This document shows, piece by piece, positions 1 through 11,892 of a stretch of DNA of 47,164 nt. Location of the stretch: positions 1-47,164 of the forward strand of contig NWUY0304131925.1 of assembly GCA_004151065.3 (NCBI GenBank), written 5' to 3'. The DNA comes from Larix sibirica. Lineage: Eukaryota > Streptophyta > Pinopsida > Pinales > Pinaceae. The notes beneath the pieces were generated by a model that ran no database searches, was not told where the DNA came from, and worked only from the letters and a program-made list of their open reading frames with translations. Numbering within the stretch: position 1 is the stretch's first letter; the number at the start of each line of letters is the position of its first letter. The translations under genes and the position numbers were made by a program.

Positions 1-450
1 GATGATCCGCCAGACATAGCCCCCATAACCACCAGTTATAGCCGATACCCGGTAGCCGATCATAGATGATAGACAATCATATACACAAGGAAGTCATAGC
101 TGATAGCCGATCATAGCGGATAGCCACACATAGCGGATAGCCACACATAAGCACCAGTCAGAGCCAGTCAGAGCAGCCATACACATAGAGCACCTAACAT
201 AGATAGATTGCAGCACATAGAGCAACTCACGTAGCTGCTGATACATTGAGCAACTCACTTAGCCAGGCATAGCCATACTGCCACACATACCGGACATACC
301 ACAAAAAGCACTTCACATAGCTGCACATAGAGCAACTCACATAGCAGATACATAATCACCTCACATAGCCATACTGACAGACATAGACAGACATAGACAA
401 AAGGTCATAGCTGATCATTTCAGTTATAGTCATAAGAGTTATAGCCATAA
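1..450. repeat. Degenerate CATAG/CACATAGC repeat tract
   Basis: Built from variants of 'cacatagc', 'catagctgatagccgat' and 'cacatagagcaactcac'. The longest near-copies are at about 213-236, 244-264 and 325-348, each containing 'gagcaactcac' followed by a variant of 'tagc'. Copies diverge at almost every position, so this is an old tandem array. There are no coding signs. The array may continue to the left of the window. Confidence 0.75.
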
Positions 451-3400
451 TAAGTACTAGCCTTTGGAAGTTCTCTAGACACTTGCCTTAGTCTCCATCC
501 ATATAGACTTCCTTACGGTTGTGTCCTAAAGGTATGGACTCCATAAGGTAAGTTCCAGAAGGTAATAACTAGCCATTAGGTACTACTTGCCTTCCGGTAA
601 CCTTGTGTTCTGTACGTGCAACCCCGTAGGGTACATTTATTCTCTCGTTCGGTAGGTGAATCGAAAAGAGCTTTTAGAATAAAGCAAGATAGAAACAGGT
701 AGGCATGACTGTGTCCTTGAGGTGTTTTCACAGATTCACTATGGGTGGGTATTTCTCACTTGTCTGTTGTCAACTTGGCTCTATCTTCTGACGGTAACAC
801 GGAAAACTAACCGGGTTTGCACGTACAAAGAAGCCACTCACTCACTGCACATATTCATCATTCAAAGAAAGAGCCGTTCACATAAAAGCACAAAGAAGCC
901 ATTCACTCCATTAACTGAAGCCATTCACTAACTGCACATAGCCTTGTCCCGCGGGGTATGGGGGACATATCTCAAGCTATGATGGGGAACCTTTTCCTCT
1001 AGGCCATTGAGGAGTAACTTCTATTTTTTCTGTTGTCAGACGGACTGAGCGGCTGCCTAATTACCGTGGTGAAAGTAGTATAAGAGAGCAAGCCATCATC
1101 TAGATTTCCATTTCCTTGCCTCACATGATATCAAACTCTCTAGCGTATGACGCACTCACTCGGCGGATGGTTTACTTGGTGTACATACTTAACAGGTTCC
1201 TTACGCGTACTGTTTGGACTTGGTAGACGTAGACCGGGTGGATGTGGTGTATGTGGACTGGGCGAACTTACTGTGCGGGTGCCTTGAGCTCTAGGCTTCT
1301 GGCTTATGGCCTAAGGCTTCTTTCTGGTGGGTTTGTTGATGTAGGCCTAAGGTGAAAGGCTTTCTCTCTACTCTAGTAGCTCCTCCCTGAGGTATGGTAA
1401 ATTTGTGGTTGGATTTGGTAAACTTAGCTGCAATGGGTGATTTTGTTAAATGGGTGCAACCACCTCACGGGGCGATGAGAAAGCAAGCAAACGATTGCAA
1501 GTTTTTCATCTCCAGGGCAAGAGAACTACGGCAAGAGATACGGAAAGGTAGTAGCATTCGCTCGAGCAGCAGTTCTCTATTTCTTTTATCCCCGCGTCCA
1601 TTTATCTAAGGGGTGATAAGAGTAAATAACTGACCCTTATTGAAGCTCAAATATTATGGCTCCCGCACCTCCGGGACGGGGGTCCACCCATTTCTGCCCA
1701 CCACCTTCCCTTACTGATAAGAAAGTAAAAGGAAAAAGCTATTAGCAAGGGTAAAAGTGCTGAACAAGCAATCGAATAAATCCCGCCTGTAGTAATAGGG
1801 ATAGGTAAACCCGAAATGGGCATAGTTTCCAGTAAGAAGAGAATCATTTATGTGCCCTGATGATTGGGATTCCTCGAACCCCTTAAAGTGATGTTGTGAC
1901 AAAGGCAAAACACAAAAAAAGGGTTTTATTTATTATCCACTGGGGTTTCAAACTCTCAGTTTTATGTAGGCAAGTCGATTATGCGAAGCATTTCAGATTA
2001 TTTCGCCATCCATTCTCAAAATATGTGTTTCATTTGTTCTCCGGACAACCTCTATCGAAAGATGTTTTCCATCAATTAATCAAGATATATCTAGGCAAGC
2101 ATCGCCCACCTCCTCTATCATTGACCTTCTCGCTTTGACTGACTGCTGGCAATGAGTAGCTGCTTCAATTAATATATCAGCAGAAGCAACAGTTGCAGCA
2201 GCGCAGTCTTTAACTCAATTATGAAGTAGTAGCTATATATAAGTCAACGAGGTAGGTTAATTATAAGCATGCATAGAAAGCATCAAAGAAAATAGTAGAG
2301 GCACCAGAGGTGGAGATAGCTATGGGAGCGGAACCCGCAAAGGCAAAGGTTGGGGCAGAGACAAAGCCCGTTGAATAATCAGTTAATTCCGCCCATACAT
2401 GACCCATTGAAGTTGAACCGCCGGAAGCACTTTCGTTTCAATCCGAAGGCCATGAAAAACAGACGTAAGGCGAGATATTGAGATCGAGATTAAGAGTCCA
2501 TAGTCGCAGGGGCAAGAGGTATAGGTGGGTAGAGCGAAGGCGAAGCAAGCACCACTAGCACCGGAAGTTTACCCGGTATAAGCGGGGGGTGGAGGCAGCA
2601 GAGCTAATTGTTTACCCAGCGGGGGAACCAAGCCCAATATCCCTTCCAGTTCCTATATATAGGTGTTACTGCATTTCCATTTGTTGCTTACCTTCTAATA
2701 CTAACATATAGCTTAGGGCTGTGTTCGGCAAAAGGCCGGGGAGTGAAACAGATGAAGATCCAGAAGCAGGCGCAAAGACAGATCCTCTAGTTTCATATCC
2801 AATTCCATATATGTAGCTCCCAGTAGCGGATTCAATTGACCTCCATCGACATCAAAGCAAGCGGCTCTCCAAGCCCACAGACCACCTTAAGCGAGATATA
2901 AGTAATTGAGGCAAAGATATCACCAAGGCATAGGCACCTAGAGTGAAAGCATAGACAAAGGCAGAGGTAGCATCCTAGCTTGTTATAGCATCCTCATATG
3001 TTATAATCAGTGATGTTCCAATATTGGGGGGGGTGCTCCTAGTTGTTAGTGTTCCGATATTTGCGTATGTTTATAGATATAGTGTTCCTACATCCCTTGC
3101 TTTTACTAGTAAGGTTCCAGTGCCAAAGAGGCTACCCGTCCTAGTTTAAGATGTGTCTAGTTGCAGGGGCAGGTCGAGACCCAGCATCCCCCCTGCAGGC
3201 AGGTAGGTCCCATTTGCAATTGATCCATAACCATTCGGCGGCAGTCTTGAACAATTATTAATATGTCGAACCGTAGCCCGTTCCACTCCGCTGTGTTCTG
3301 GTTGGACCCCACTACGTGCTCTCATCTCTACGCGTTTTCGATCCTATATGTCCTACACGAACGGCCCTACACCGATTGATCGATCTTCACCCAACAGCCT

Positions 3401-4980
3401 TTTCTCTCCCCCATAAGACCGCTTCTTATTAATGCCTCCGTTTTTATCGATCACCAGTGAGCACTCTGATTCCTTTAGCCGCCAGCCTCCTCCTTACTCA
3501 AAGTATGTTATCCTTCTTGCTTTTCTTACCAAATGTTCTCCCCCGCACAGACAGAGAGACCTAGACGCGCTTATTCCGATACCTTAGGACTACACATTGA
3601 TCAATTAAACTCAAGCTTACTCATGTGATTTTATCCTTCCCTAATAATAATAGTACCGTTGCGCGAGCTTGAACAGATGGGCAGAGGGGGGAGGGGAGAG
3701 GAGACGTAGCTATACCCACTAGGGGTGCAACATTTGGTCTTACATGTAGCATATTCCTAAGGTCAAGGTGGTCCGTTGGATCAACGGGTATGGGATAAAC
3801 AAGGTTAGCTGGCACAGGATCTTGATCTCGCTTGTTGGGGTATGGCTCTCGATCATGAACATCTGCTGCTGGATCAAGGACTGGACTAACTCAACAGAAT
3901 CGACTGATGCTGCTTCCAAGACTTATTTATATGCAGTAACTCGCTCTGGTTCAAATGCTATTATTAGTGGTGCTTCTTCGACTGGATCAACAACATATTA
4001 CCACTGGAACAAGACATGGCGGGACAGAGGCAGGGCGGATCATCCCGGCTAACCACACTATGGAATCAGATCGTTGGATTGGAATATTGCAGTGCAGCAT
4101 AAGTCCCTCCCCTATTTTGAATGAATTAAAAACCTGAAGTCAGGTCTTGCTCTTCCACTTATTATACCTAAAGATGCAAGCAGTCTTTAACTATTATTAA
4201 TAAGACTTTAACTTATTTCAAAATCAAGGTGCAAGGAACTAGTTTTAATAACGGAAAGTATTGGATTATGGGTGGGATAAATAGCGTATATTAATAATAG
4301 GCTTAGAAGGCAATGCACATATAGCAGAACTTGTCCCTATTTTGAAGAAATCAGCAGCCCTGAGCGATATGTTAGTTAGTAGTGGGATAATTAGCGTATA
4401 TTATGTGATTGGGCAAGGACCTCTAATTCATACTTATATATCGCTTTCTCCATAATCGTTGCCATAAGACTGCAATCGTTCAATTTTTCATTAATCAAAG
4501 CTTCGCGGTCTGAAAGTATTGCCCGGGGTTATGTGAGGGATAAATGAAGGCAAGGAGTATACCTCCAGTAGTTTGCTTCGGAGGCAAATATAAAGAACGA
4601 AAACCTCATTCAAGACTTGCTGGAATGAGACCGATGCAAAGCACCAAACTCGAAACCATAATATGAGGCAGGGGGATATTTTGGTTTAAGCTTATACAAG
4701 GTCGATTATCGCCGTTATACCCCAACTAATGCGAGGGAGGCATTCAAATTAAACAAAGGTTCCGGTTGATTATCATCTTTCGAAGCAGCCTTGAGCAATA
4801 TAGAAGTTTAGAGGCGCGCGATATGGGGGCTAGATATAAGATTGTTACTAAAATGGTGGTAAATTCAATAGGTAAGGGTGGGTCACAAGCACGGTTCTAC
4901 TAGAGTCCTAGCAAAAGGGAAATTCAATATGGGTCACAGCGATGTTGGGGTGAATTGGCCTGAAAATGATCGAACGGAGA
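451..4980. other. Unassigned sequence, no recognisable gene
   Basis: I see no gene here. Short open frames at 722-931 (+), 1394-1609 (+), 1896-2138 (+), 2608-2790 (+) and 3768-4052 (+) match no family I know, and several look like translated low-complexity repeats. The 1896-2138 frame repeats a phrase containing 'SK-VFH' twice. The 3768-4052 frame is rich in Ser, Thr and Gly codons in its second half. Between 2280 and 2990 the plus strand is rich in 'gca/gaggca' words. Between 3008 and 3090 variants of 'agtgttcc-ata' recur three times. A run of eight G lies near 3026. Confidence 0.55.
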
Positions 4981-5042
4981 TAAAGTGAAACATAGCCTGC
5001 ACGAAAAATGAAACGGCTGCCCGACCGGAACGGCCCGACGTC

Positions 5043-5419
5043 TTTAGGTAATAAGAAGTCTATGAGTGATTAAATTGTTGGCCTGCAAACTGGACTTATC
5101 TACTGCATGGACGGTAAAATGGTCATGGAGCATCGGAATCTGGCAACTACTACAGCGCGATCTTGGGTCGCTTTGGCTGACGTAGACCAGAGCATCTACG
5201 GCTCTTGATCACTGGGATAGTGGACTGGTTTCTAGATATCCCACCCACAACCGAAACATTTCCCGTGGAAAGGCTGACCATGTAAAGCCTTGATGGCTGG
5301 ATTCAGGGCGGGTAGGCCAAGCGAAACGTGGATTGTGTAACAGCAATACCCCCTTCCCGGGATACCAGGGAATTGAGTACCGAAAGGCTCAATATCACCT
5401 TATTTAGGTAATAAGAAGT
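5043..5419. repeat. 360-bp segment bounded by 17-bp direct repeats
   Basis: The 17-mer TTTAGGTAATAAGAAGT occurs at 5043-5059 and again, identical, at 5403-5419, a spacing of exactly 360 bp. The DNA between is GC-rich relative to its flanks and contains several short self-complementary stretches, for example around 5215-5275 and 5355-5390, reminiscent of a structured RNA or a degenerate intron piece. I could not match it to a group II intron domain V or to an rRNA. The direct repeats could mark an insertion, a tandem duplication whose second copy has diverged, or a recombination product. Confidence 0.5.
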
Positions 5420-8130
5420 TCCACCTTGCCTCATATACGTGAATTCGAACCATCAAATTTTCATGCCGATCTCTGCCCAACGCACCCGGCAACGCGCCCA
5501 GCCAAACCAGCGAAGCCATAATCCAAATCCACTAATGCAATGACAATTGCTGATTCATCAATCGGTGATTCATCCATTCCCAATCCGCCACGCGCTAAAG
5601 CCCCAACTATGCGGGCCGTCCAGAGCCATGCCGCCGTACAAAGCTTAGATCTATCCTACCCGCCAAATATGAAAATCGTTAAAGACTGCCGCCCCAACCA
5701 TGGACTGCGCATCATAGACGCTATTTCGTGCCATCCATCTTTGCCGCTAAGCAGGTTTTTTAGGGTATGGTTCTTGTATCGTGGGCTATAGCTAGCTCAC
5801 CAAATCGTTAATTACATCCAGCTCACGAATCAGAATATGCGCTACCCAACAGCCGTTACCTGTAATTCTACTCATGAGCAAGCGCAACGTCCCAGTCTAT
5901 ACCAAAAACAGATATCTATCTTCAATTGATCAACTAGTGGAGCCTATGGTTGGAATAAGTAGAATTACCCTTTTAATAACCAGCATAGGAGCATTACATA
6001 ATTTCCTTTTTACTGAATTGACCAAGAAGCAGATCGAGATCCAAGGCTGACATGATTTTATTCTCCGCGGAGCTTATATATAAGTAGGAGCATAAGGTAT
6101 GACCTGGAAACGGGTTAGGTGCTTACTACTTCGCTGGCTTCTATCTAGAAGGAGGGGAAGGGAGACGCTACCGGGGCAGGATTGAGTCCCAGGAGAAAGA
6201 AAGAAGCCATCTATGGAATTGAACCTAGCACACCTGTCTCCACAGCTGTAGACATCCCATCGAAGGTATCAGGAAGAGACCACTCCTATTCCAACCATAT
6301 ATATATATATAATATATAATGGCTTTACGCTTTCACCAACTGCAGAGCCTGGAGGGCCGATGTACCCACCCTCCCTGCGAGGCTACCTTCTTTCTTTTAA
6401 CCAAGGCCGAAGGGAGCGGAACCTTTTATTAAACCTAAAAGGGAATGACCCATTGACTATACATGTAGATCGAGAGCCCACATCCAATCCAACAGCGAGC
6501 GAACTAATAAATCCTATTTACTCTACCTTTTGGTATGAGGGAAACGGGACTACGTTCAGAACGTAACGGTGGCGGTAAAGGCAGCGGCAGTGGATAACAC
6601 CATGACGGCTATAGGAGCTATAGCATACATCCAGCATGCCAAGGATACAGTAGGGTAGATGCGAAGAGCGGTTCCCGCACAGAACAGAGCTAGGAAAAAG
6701 CGACAGAAAAATACCCTTAATCTGGAGACAACCTCCCAAGGAGAGCATACCTATTCCAAGGTACTCAGTCGACTTCAAATGATTCCCTAGCTTGACAATA
6801 AGTCAGATCCCAAGTAAGGTCAGGGCGAATATGGAAAATAGGTATTCGCGCGAAAGGTCCAGGTCCGACCGTGACAGGTATGAATATGAGGAGTAGGGTG
6901 CCTCCGCCAATTTGATGGTGCCACTCTCCCTGGTCCGGCAATAACACTGTAACTGGAACTGTTATGATTGATTATAACAGAAAAAAGTAGTAGTTGTAGG
7001 GCCCTCTCTATGACTGGATCGAATCCCCCTTTCCTTTATATAATATATTACTCCTGCTCACCAGCAAGCGTTTTGATGCGTCCACTCACTAAGTAGCGCC
7101 TGCCCCATCTCATATCATTACGCGGCAGATCTCGCTCAACAAGTGAAAGAATGGTAACTAGGGAGGGTGAAGTGAGCGAAGGAAAAAACCGAGATCGAAA
7201 GAAAGGTTAAGGTACCTGATGTGATGGGGGAGAAGGTGCAGGTCCTGAACTCTGGGATTATCTGGATTGGTCCTGAGGAAAACTATACTGCTGGCTGGTC
7301 AGTATATTGTAACCAGATTATGTTGATGATATAGCTCCATTTGGAAATGAGCCAGTTTACCTAGCAGCAGCCGTGCCAGGAAATCTACTAAAGCAAGATA
7401 TAAAGGCCATGCCGATTGGTAAAGACATCATATGATCCAGATGAGTTCCCGAACTCGGTGTTATCAGTAAGGAACTCGATGAATTGGGAATTGTCCCTGC
7501 GCCTTGGGCTTGGGTGCCTTAATCCATAGGTATAAATAAATAATCTTATATATAGAGATCCCTGCCCTGAATCCACTAAACTAAATGACTTGGCACAATA
7601 ATAAGTAGGTTTATACATAAAATAGTCCCGTTGCATATTAAACAAAAGGTTCGGTGGAGGTGCAGAGCGAATCTCAAACAAAAGATAAGGGTGGGGTAAT
7701 AATATGGAAAAAGTTATTTAGAGGGGTCTTAGTCATAGAAATCCCTCGCAAAGATAAAGATCCATGGCAAGTATATCATAAATAAGCGGTATAACGGTGG
7801 ATCGATCTGGCCCGAAGGGGAAAAGGCCTAGGAGGCAGACGAAGAGGCAGTGGTTTCCCCACCAACCCAGTTTACTCAGTTAAAGCAAACGAAGCATAAG
7901 TAAGCAGTTGACTCAGTAGCGTAAGAACCTGGGTAAAAGAAGCTGTTGATGTCGAGCAGTATAGATAGCTTATCCAGCTAAAATGGCATAACTAGTTGGA
8001 GTCCCAGTTCCAGGTTCAGCAGCATATAAGAAAGAAGCAGATCCAGTAAATTAAGGTACCTGCAGGGTATAGGTGTGGTCATTTTATTTCTTGTAAGGCT
8101 TGAGTACCTGAAAAAGGCATCTGGCAAAGG
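5420..8130. other. Unassigned sequence, no recognisable gene
   Basis: No gene is recognised. Unplaced short frames lie at 5540-5791 (+), 6360-6566 (+) and 7388-7681 (-). A plus-strand frame runs without a stop from about 7202 to 7330, and a second from about 7310 to 7430 in another frame. Neither resembles a family I can name. The only clear local structure is an AT dinucleotide run at 6297-6319. Confidence 0.5.
6297..6319. repeat. (AT)n microsatellite
   Basis: An uninterrupted AT run of about 14 bases followed by an interrupted 'aatatataat'. Its position between unassigned sequences suggests no function. Confidence 0.85.
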
Positions 8131-8139
8131 GTTAAAGGC

Positions 8140-8436
8140 TTATGTGTGCTGATCAACTTTTTTCTCTTTCTGTTCTAATAGCTGAGCATGTTCTTTATTG
8201 ATCTGGTCTAACTGCTCCCTCGCGATCTTAAGTTCCAATCTGTAAATAGTGCTTTCTTGACCCCCGTAGTCTATGACATTCTTTGGTTTAGTATCTACCC
8301 AGACATTTTTACTATCATAGATAAGATCCCTTTTGGTATCCACTTTGATTCCCATGCGGTGATGGATGTCCATTTTGGCAATGTTGAGTTTATGCGGCCA
8401 TCGGGAGGTCAAGGAACAACGTTGCTCACCCGACAT
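8140..8436 (-). CDS. Hypothetical coiled-coil frame, possibly element-derived
   Basis: A 98-codon frame on the minus strand. Its C-terminal third (about residues 66-95) is a charged heptad-like helix rich in Leu, Glu, Gln and Lys, with the segment 'EQLDQINKEHAQLLEQKEKK', which should form a coiled coil. The N-terminal part is basic and has no motif I recognise. It lies just upstream of, and opposite in orientation to, a Ty3/gypsy RNase H remnant. Coiled coils of this kind occur near gag in plant retrotransposons, so an element origin is plausible but inferred. A plus-strand frame overlaps it (8257-8508), and I cannot rule out that this is chance. No ribosome-binding or promoter evidence exists. 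Confidence 0.35.
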   Translation of the reverse strand: MSGEQRCSLTSRWPHKLNIAKMDIHHRMGIKVDTKRDLIYDSKNVWVDTKPKNVIDYGGQESTIYRLELKIAREQLDQINKEHAQLLEQKEKKVDQHT

Positions 8437-8504
8437 AGGAAGGTGAGGAATTTGAAGTGCAAAGTCCTAAATGGTGGAGAGGGCGAGGTACAAGCCGCTC
8501 GCCC

Positions 8505-9250
8505 ATAAGAGACCAAAAGGAGGGCAAAGCTTCATACACCTTTTTAAGAAAGGAGTTTCATTTGTGTGGGATGATCAAGTGCAACGATCCTTTTATGCTT
8601 TTCAAAAAGCTCTCATGTCATTCTCACTGCTCAATCCTCCGGATTCTAATGTGTACTTATTTTTGTATCTTGTAGCGTATTAATCAACCATTGATATGGT
8701 CTTGGTTTAGGATAAGATGGATCGCGCCAGGAGCATGTGATCTATTACTTTAGTAAAGGGCTCACTGGAATGGAGTTAAGATATGATCATAATTATAAAT
8801 TGGCATTGGCAGCTGTTCATGATGTCCAAAGGCTTCGACATTATATCCTTCTGAGACATACAACAGTTCTAGCATATTTTAACCCCATGTAGCATCTCTT
8901 GACCCAGTTAATATTTGGGAGCAAGTATTCAAAATGGATTGTCATATTGCAAGAGTTTTACTCGGAATTCATCTCATCCAAATATGAGAAGTCCGTAGCT
9001 TTCGCTGAGCTGATGTCAGAGTTACCTCGTGACATTGAGGAACCCATGGCTAATGAATCCTTGTTGGAGGAACCGCAGGTCCTCATTTCCACCACTACCA
9101 ACCCCTAGTATAGATATATATACTCGTGTATCTTCAGACTCCTCAGAAGTTTGGTTTTAACCTTTCTCATGACGGGCATCGGTGTATTCACCATCAAGCT
9201 CAGAAATACTGTCTTATCAGTGATATCTTTTCTCATTTAGAGGTATACCC
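8505..9250 (+). pseudogene. Ty3/gypsy pol remnant (RNase H to pre-integrase)
   Basis: Decayed piece of the polyprotein of a Ty3/gypsy LTR retrotransposon. The region from about 8535 reads, across several stops, as the end of the reverse transcriptase connection and the RNase H domain. Recognisable stretches are 'FVWDDQVQRSF' near 8555, an alanine-rich helix followed by 'VQRLRHYILL' at about 8812-8855, and 'KYSKWIVILQEF' at about 8925-8960, then 'AELMSELPRDIEEP' up to about 9050. This order and phrasing are typical of plant gypsy elements, where RNase H runs into the spacer before integrase. After 9110 the spacer continues in another frame ('LQTPQKFG', about 9129), which shows a frameshift. 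Stops at about 8683, 8710 and 8890 prevent any product. No RT palm motif and no LTR is visible nearby. Family assignment is firm; the clade is not. Confidence 0.85.
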
Positions 9251-9600
9251 GGCCTTACCAGGATGGTAAATTTCCCTCTAAATACCTGGCCTCATTGAAA
9301 GTGTGGAGGAAGAAAACGGATTCAATGAAAGGTCATTCTGAAGAGCTTGCAACAAAGCCGGATTTGACTCAGCAAACAGTTTAGGAAGGAAAGCCTGTTG
9401 AAGCTTCACAATAAGTCCTTAGAGCTCCTGGGCAATTTATTAAAATATTGAAAAGACTTTAGCCAAGGAACGAGTTCAGGAAAAGTCCCCCTTCCAGAAA
9501 AGAGGAGTTGGCACAGCCAGAGGAAGCTTCGTTGAAGAAGGCTAAAGATTCGTTTGTTACAGAAGGTATGCCCATTTAAGTATCTCATACCCCTTGACTA
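9250..9600 (+). pseudogene. Charged K/E-rich broken frame after gypsy remnant
   Basis: One plus-strand frame can be followed from about 9235 to 9580, interrupted by three stops, through a very charged, Lys/Glu/Ser-rich sequence (for example 'SLKVWRKKTDSMKG' near 9295 and 'EELAQPEEASLKKAKDSF' near 9505). The bias is like a disordered linker of a gag or other nuclear coding sequence. It directly follows the gypsy pol remnant but does not read as the expected integrase zinc finger, so it may be a separate fragment joined here. Function unknown. Confidence 0.35.
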
Positions 9601-10065
9601 GTCATTTTTATCTGAAGTTATAGGGAATGGTAACCAAGGGCAAAACCCTCCTTTTATAGTCCCAAACCCTAATGGGTGGCCTGGGGTGATAGAAGGGATG
9701 GGGGGCCAGTCATCTGAAATTTATAAATATTCCCGCTCTAGTTAAAAAGAGACCTCCGGTAGTCACCAAGCCCCTAGCATTGATTCCAGAGATAGGTCCC
9801 AAGCCAGGTATACCTCACTGGAAGAAGGACAGAGGTCCTCTGGTCGATACCATCTTAGACTAAGGAAGGGGGAATAAGTTTTGGGGTGTAAAACATGGGG
9901 GTTTTGGTAGAGATGAACCTAAGATCCCTGAGCATCTGTAAGTAGTAATAAAGTCAAATATCCAACTAGCGCAAGAGAAGGCATGGAGAGATAGAAGTTA
10001 AGTAGGATAAAAAAAACAAATCACAGGGGTCTCATTAGAACAAGCCAGACCCTTAAAAAGCATGG
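9600..10065. other. Unassigned sequence
   Basis: No gene, repeat or site is recognised between the gypsy-associated sequence and the LINE remnant. Confidence 0.5.
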
Positions 10066-10067
10066 AA

Positions 10068-10420
10068 AATTCTTTTTGTTCTTTTAATATTAGATGGCTG
10101 GGCTGCCCCTCCAATAAGCTGGCCCTATCCATAATTGTTGAGATAGAAAAACCTTCTATTCTTATCCTTTAAGAAACCATGGGGGAGGGGACAAGAGTGT
10201 GGGGCTCTTAAAATATTGTTTTCAAAATTGGGAAATTGTTGCTCTTGATGCTTTTGGAAATTAAGGGGGTATCGTCACTGGGTAGAGATCCACTGTTGAA
10301 CTAAATAATGCTTATTCTGTTGTATCAGGCAGGGTTATGCACTATATTTTTGAAGCAAGGGATTTGGTTGGGTTTTATCAATTTCATTTTTATCCAGTTG
10401 TGGGTGGGATCCTCAGAACT
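10068..10420 (+). pseudogene. LINE (L1-type) endonuclease domain remnant
   Basis: Read across one or two frameshifts, this matches the start of the apurinic-like endonuclease of plant L1-type non-LTR retrotransposons. The segment at about 10080-10170 reads 'FNIRWLGCPSNKLAL', then 'EKPSILIL' followed by a stop and 'ETMGEG'. It corresponds to the domain's usual opening, a conserved Trp-Asn-Arg-Gly-Leu phrase followed by the Q-E-T metal-binding motif. The Gln of that motif is a stop here. After a frame change, 10226-10320 reads 'NWEIVALDAFGN', a stop, then 'GGIVTGWRSTVELNNA', the typical middle of the domain. Sequence decays after 10400. No reverse transcriptase, 3' UTR or poly(A) is seen, so only a short internal piece is present. 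Family call by remembered motif pattern. Confidence 0.7.
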
Positions 10421-11040
10421 GCCCTATAAACTACTACTATAACTTATTAGATCAAATGGGGGTTTAGCACTTAGACCATTCTTACCTATGTCTACTCGCA
10501 TTTATGTTACATATATTTATACCAACAATATTGACTGGTTTCCCTTTCTATACCGGCTGGCTCCATTACCTTAACTTTTAGCATTGATTCCACGGGCGGG
10601 CGTTCAACAACCAACACTCGCTTCACCAACACACCTTGAACTATCTCACTTACCCAACCAACTTGGGGATAAATGCTTACAAGAATCTTAGTGGTGGGTA
10701 CCACTATTTACTTTCTCCTGTTCGGCCGGGCTTCACCAGGATGATACTATTTAGGATTTATTACAGTATTGCAAGGTATCCAAGGAAAAGTATTCTAGCA
10801 GTCCCCGGGAAGCATGCATGGTCTAGGGCTGCTCCATAGAAAGTATGTATAGCAGGTGGTATGAACAAGGTAAGGCCTTCTGAAACAGTTCCCTACTGAT
10901 CATTCCTTCCAGGTATAAAGGGTAAAGTTTCTCCCCGATGGTCTTAGGTGTCTGGCAGTATCAATAAAAGGGTAAGGGACTCATCTAGTTTCTAAGGCAT
11001 AAGGGTATCTCTAGGGTTATACAAGGTGGTAAGAGTAAAG
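10421..11040. other. Unassigned sequence
   Basis: Short frames at 10507-10704 (-) and 10636-10839 (+) overlap each other, and neither is recognised. The minus frame has a plausible protein-like composition (Val, Glu and Lys rich) but no motif. It could be more element sequence. Confidence 0.4.
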
Positions 11041-11365
11041 AGAAAGGTAAAAGTAAAAAGTAAAAAGGCTTATTCCTTCTGCTTGGTGAGGCTGGTTACG
11101 AAGGTGAAAGGCTAAGGCCCTTGGTGAAAGGCTGAAGGCTTCTGTTGGACTTGGCAAAAGGTAAGGCTGAAGGTTACATCATGGTCTTGGCTCCTGGCAA
11201 AAGGGGTAAAGGATCTGTTGACCTTGATGATGAAAAGGTAGAAGATGAAAGGTTGCAGGGTAAAGGCTGTATCTGTGGTACTGTCATCTGTGGGACTTGG
11301 TAGACTTGGGAAAAGTTGGGGTTGGTGAGGCCTATGGTGATGAAGGCTAAAGGTGAGGTTGCCGA
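11030..11365 (+). repeat. Degenerate purine-rich 'GGTGAAAGGCT' tract
   Basis: The plus strand is strongly purine-rich and made from variants of 'gtaaaagg', 'ggtgaaaggctgaagg' and 'cttggcaaaagg'. Near-copies of 'ggtgaaaggct' start at about 11102 and 11123, and related words recur to 11350. A smaller patch of the same vocabulary occurs near 1315-1365. It is an old, diverged simple repeat with no intact frame. Confidence 0.6.
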
Positions 11366-11540
11366 GATTCTATCCTAACACTTTATATATATAGATTGCC
11401 CTTCCCCTCGTACCTCAGGAAAGGCTTGCTTGACCAAAGGGAGAGCAAGGAAAGTCCCTCCGGGTCCTTTTATGTAGTAAATGGATAATTATATAACTTG
11501 TCCTTTTTGTCCAGAGGATGTTGCATTTCTGACCAAACTC

Positions 11541-11608
11541 CGTCTCATATCGTCGATTCTCCGTAAACTCTGTTGATTCTCCGTCTCATATGATTCTCCG
11601 TTCGAGGG
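11541..11608. repeat. Interleaved short repeats GATTCTCCGT and CTCCGTCTCATAT
   Basis: 'gattctccgt' occurs three times between 11554 and 11603, and 'ctccgtctcatat' twice (about 11548 and 11579), interleaved so that one contains part of the other. This indicates a small nested duplication. No coding signs. Confidence 0.75.
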
Positions 11609-11892
11609 AGATAGAGGTAAAGCTCCGAAAACTGTTACTTTTTTAGCTCTATCTAATTGGGGGCTTCTCTCTACATGTCTTTTGTCCAGGAATCACATAG
11701 TTTGGGAGGGAATGCTATTAAACCTTTAGAAGTTCCGGATCGGATGGGCTGGGATGATGGGAATTGGGATTGGAATGGGTGGTGATCATGAGCCCTTAGA
11801 GAACTAGAATTGTCACTCACTGCCAGCCATATACCTACCTGAGATTAGAGCTTTGCCCTTACCCTCTTTATACCGGAATCCTAGGACGGACG

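Noticed and set aside
4880-4905. 'agcacggttct', resembling the 3' half of a group II intron domain V
   Set aside because: The complementary 5' half with the catalytic triad is missing upstream, so no domain V can be folded.
5440-5465. 'ggttcgaattc' on the minus strand, like a tRNA T-arm
   Set aside because: The flanking bases do not form the five-pair T-stem and no acceptor or anticodon arm is found.
8504-8512. CATAAGAGA, a match to a plant mitochondrial promoter core
   Set aside because: It lies inside transposon-derived sequence with no gene downstream; a single 9-mer match is expected by chance.
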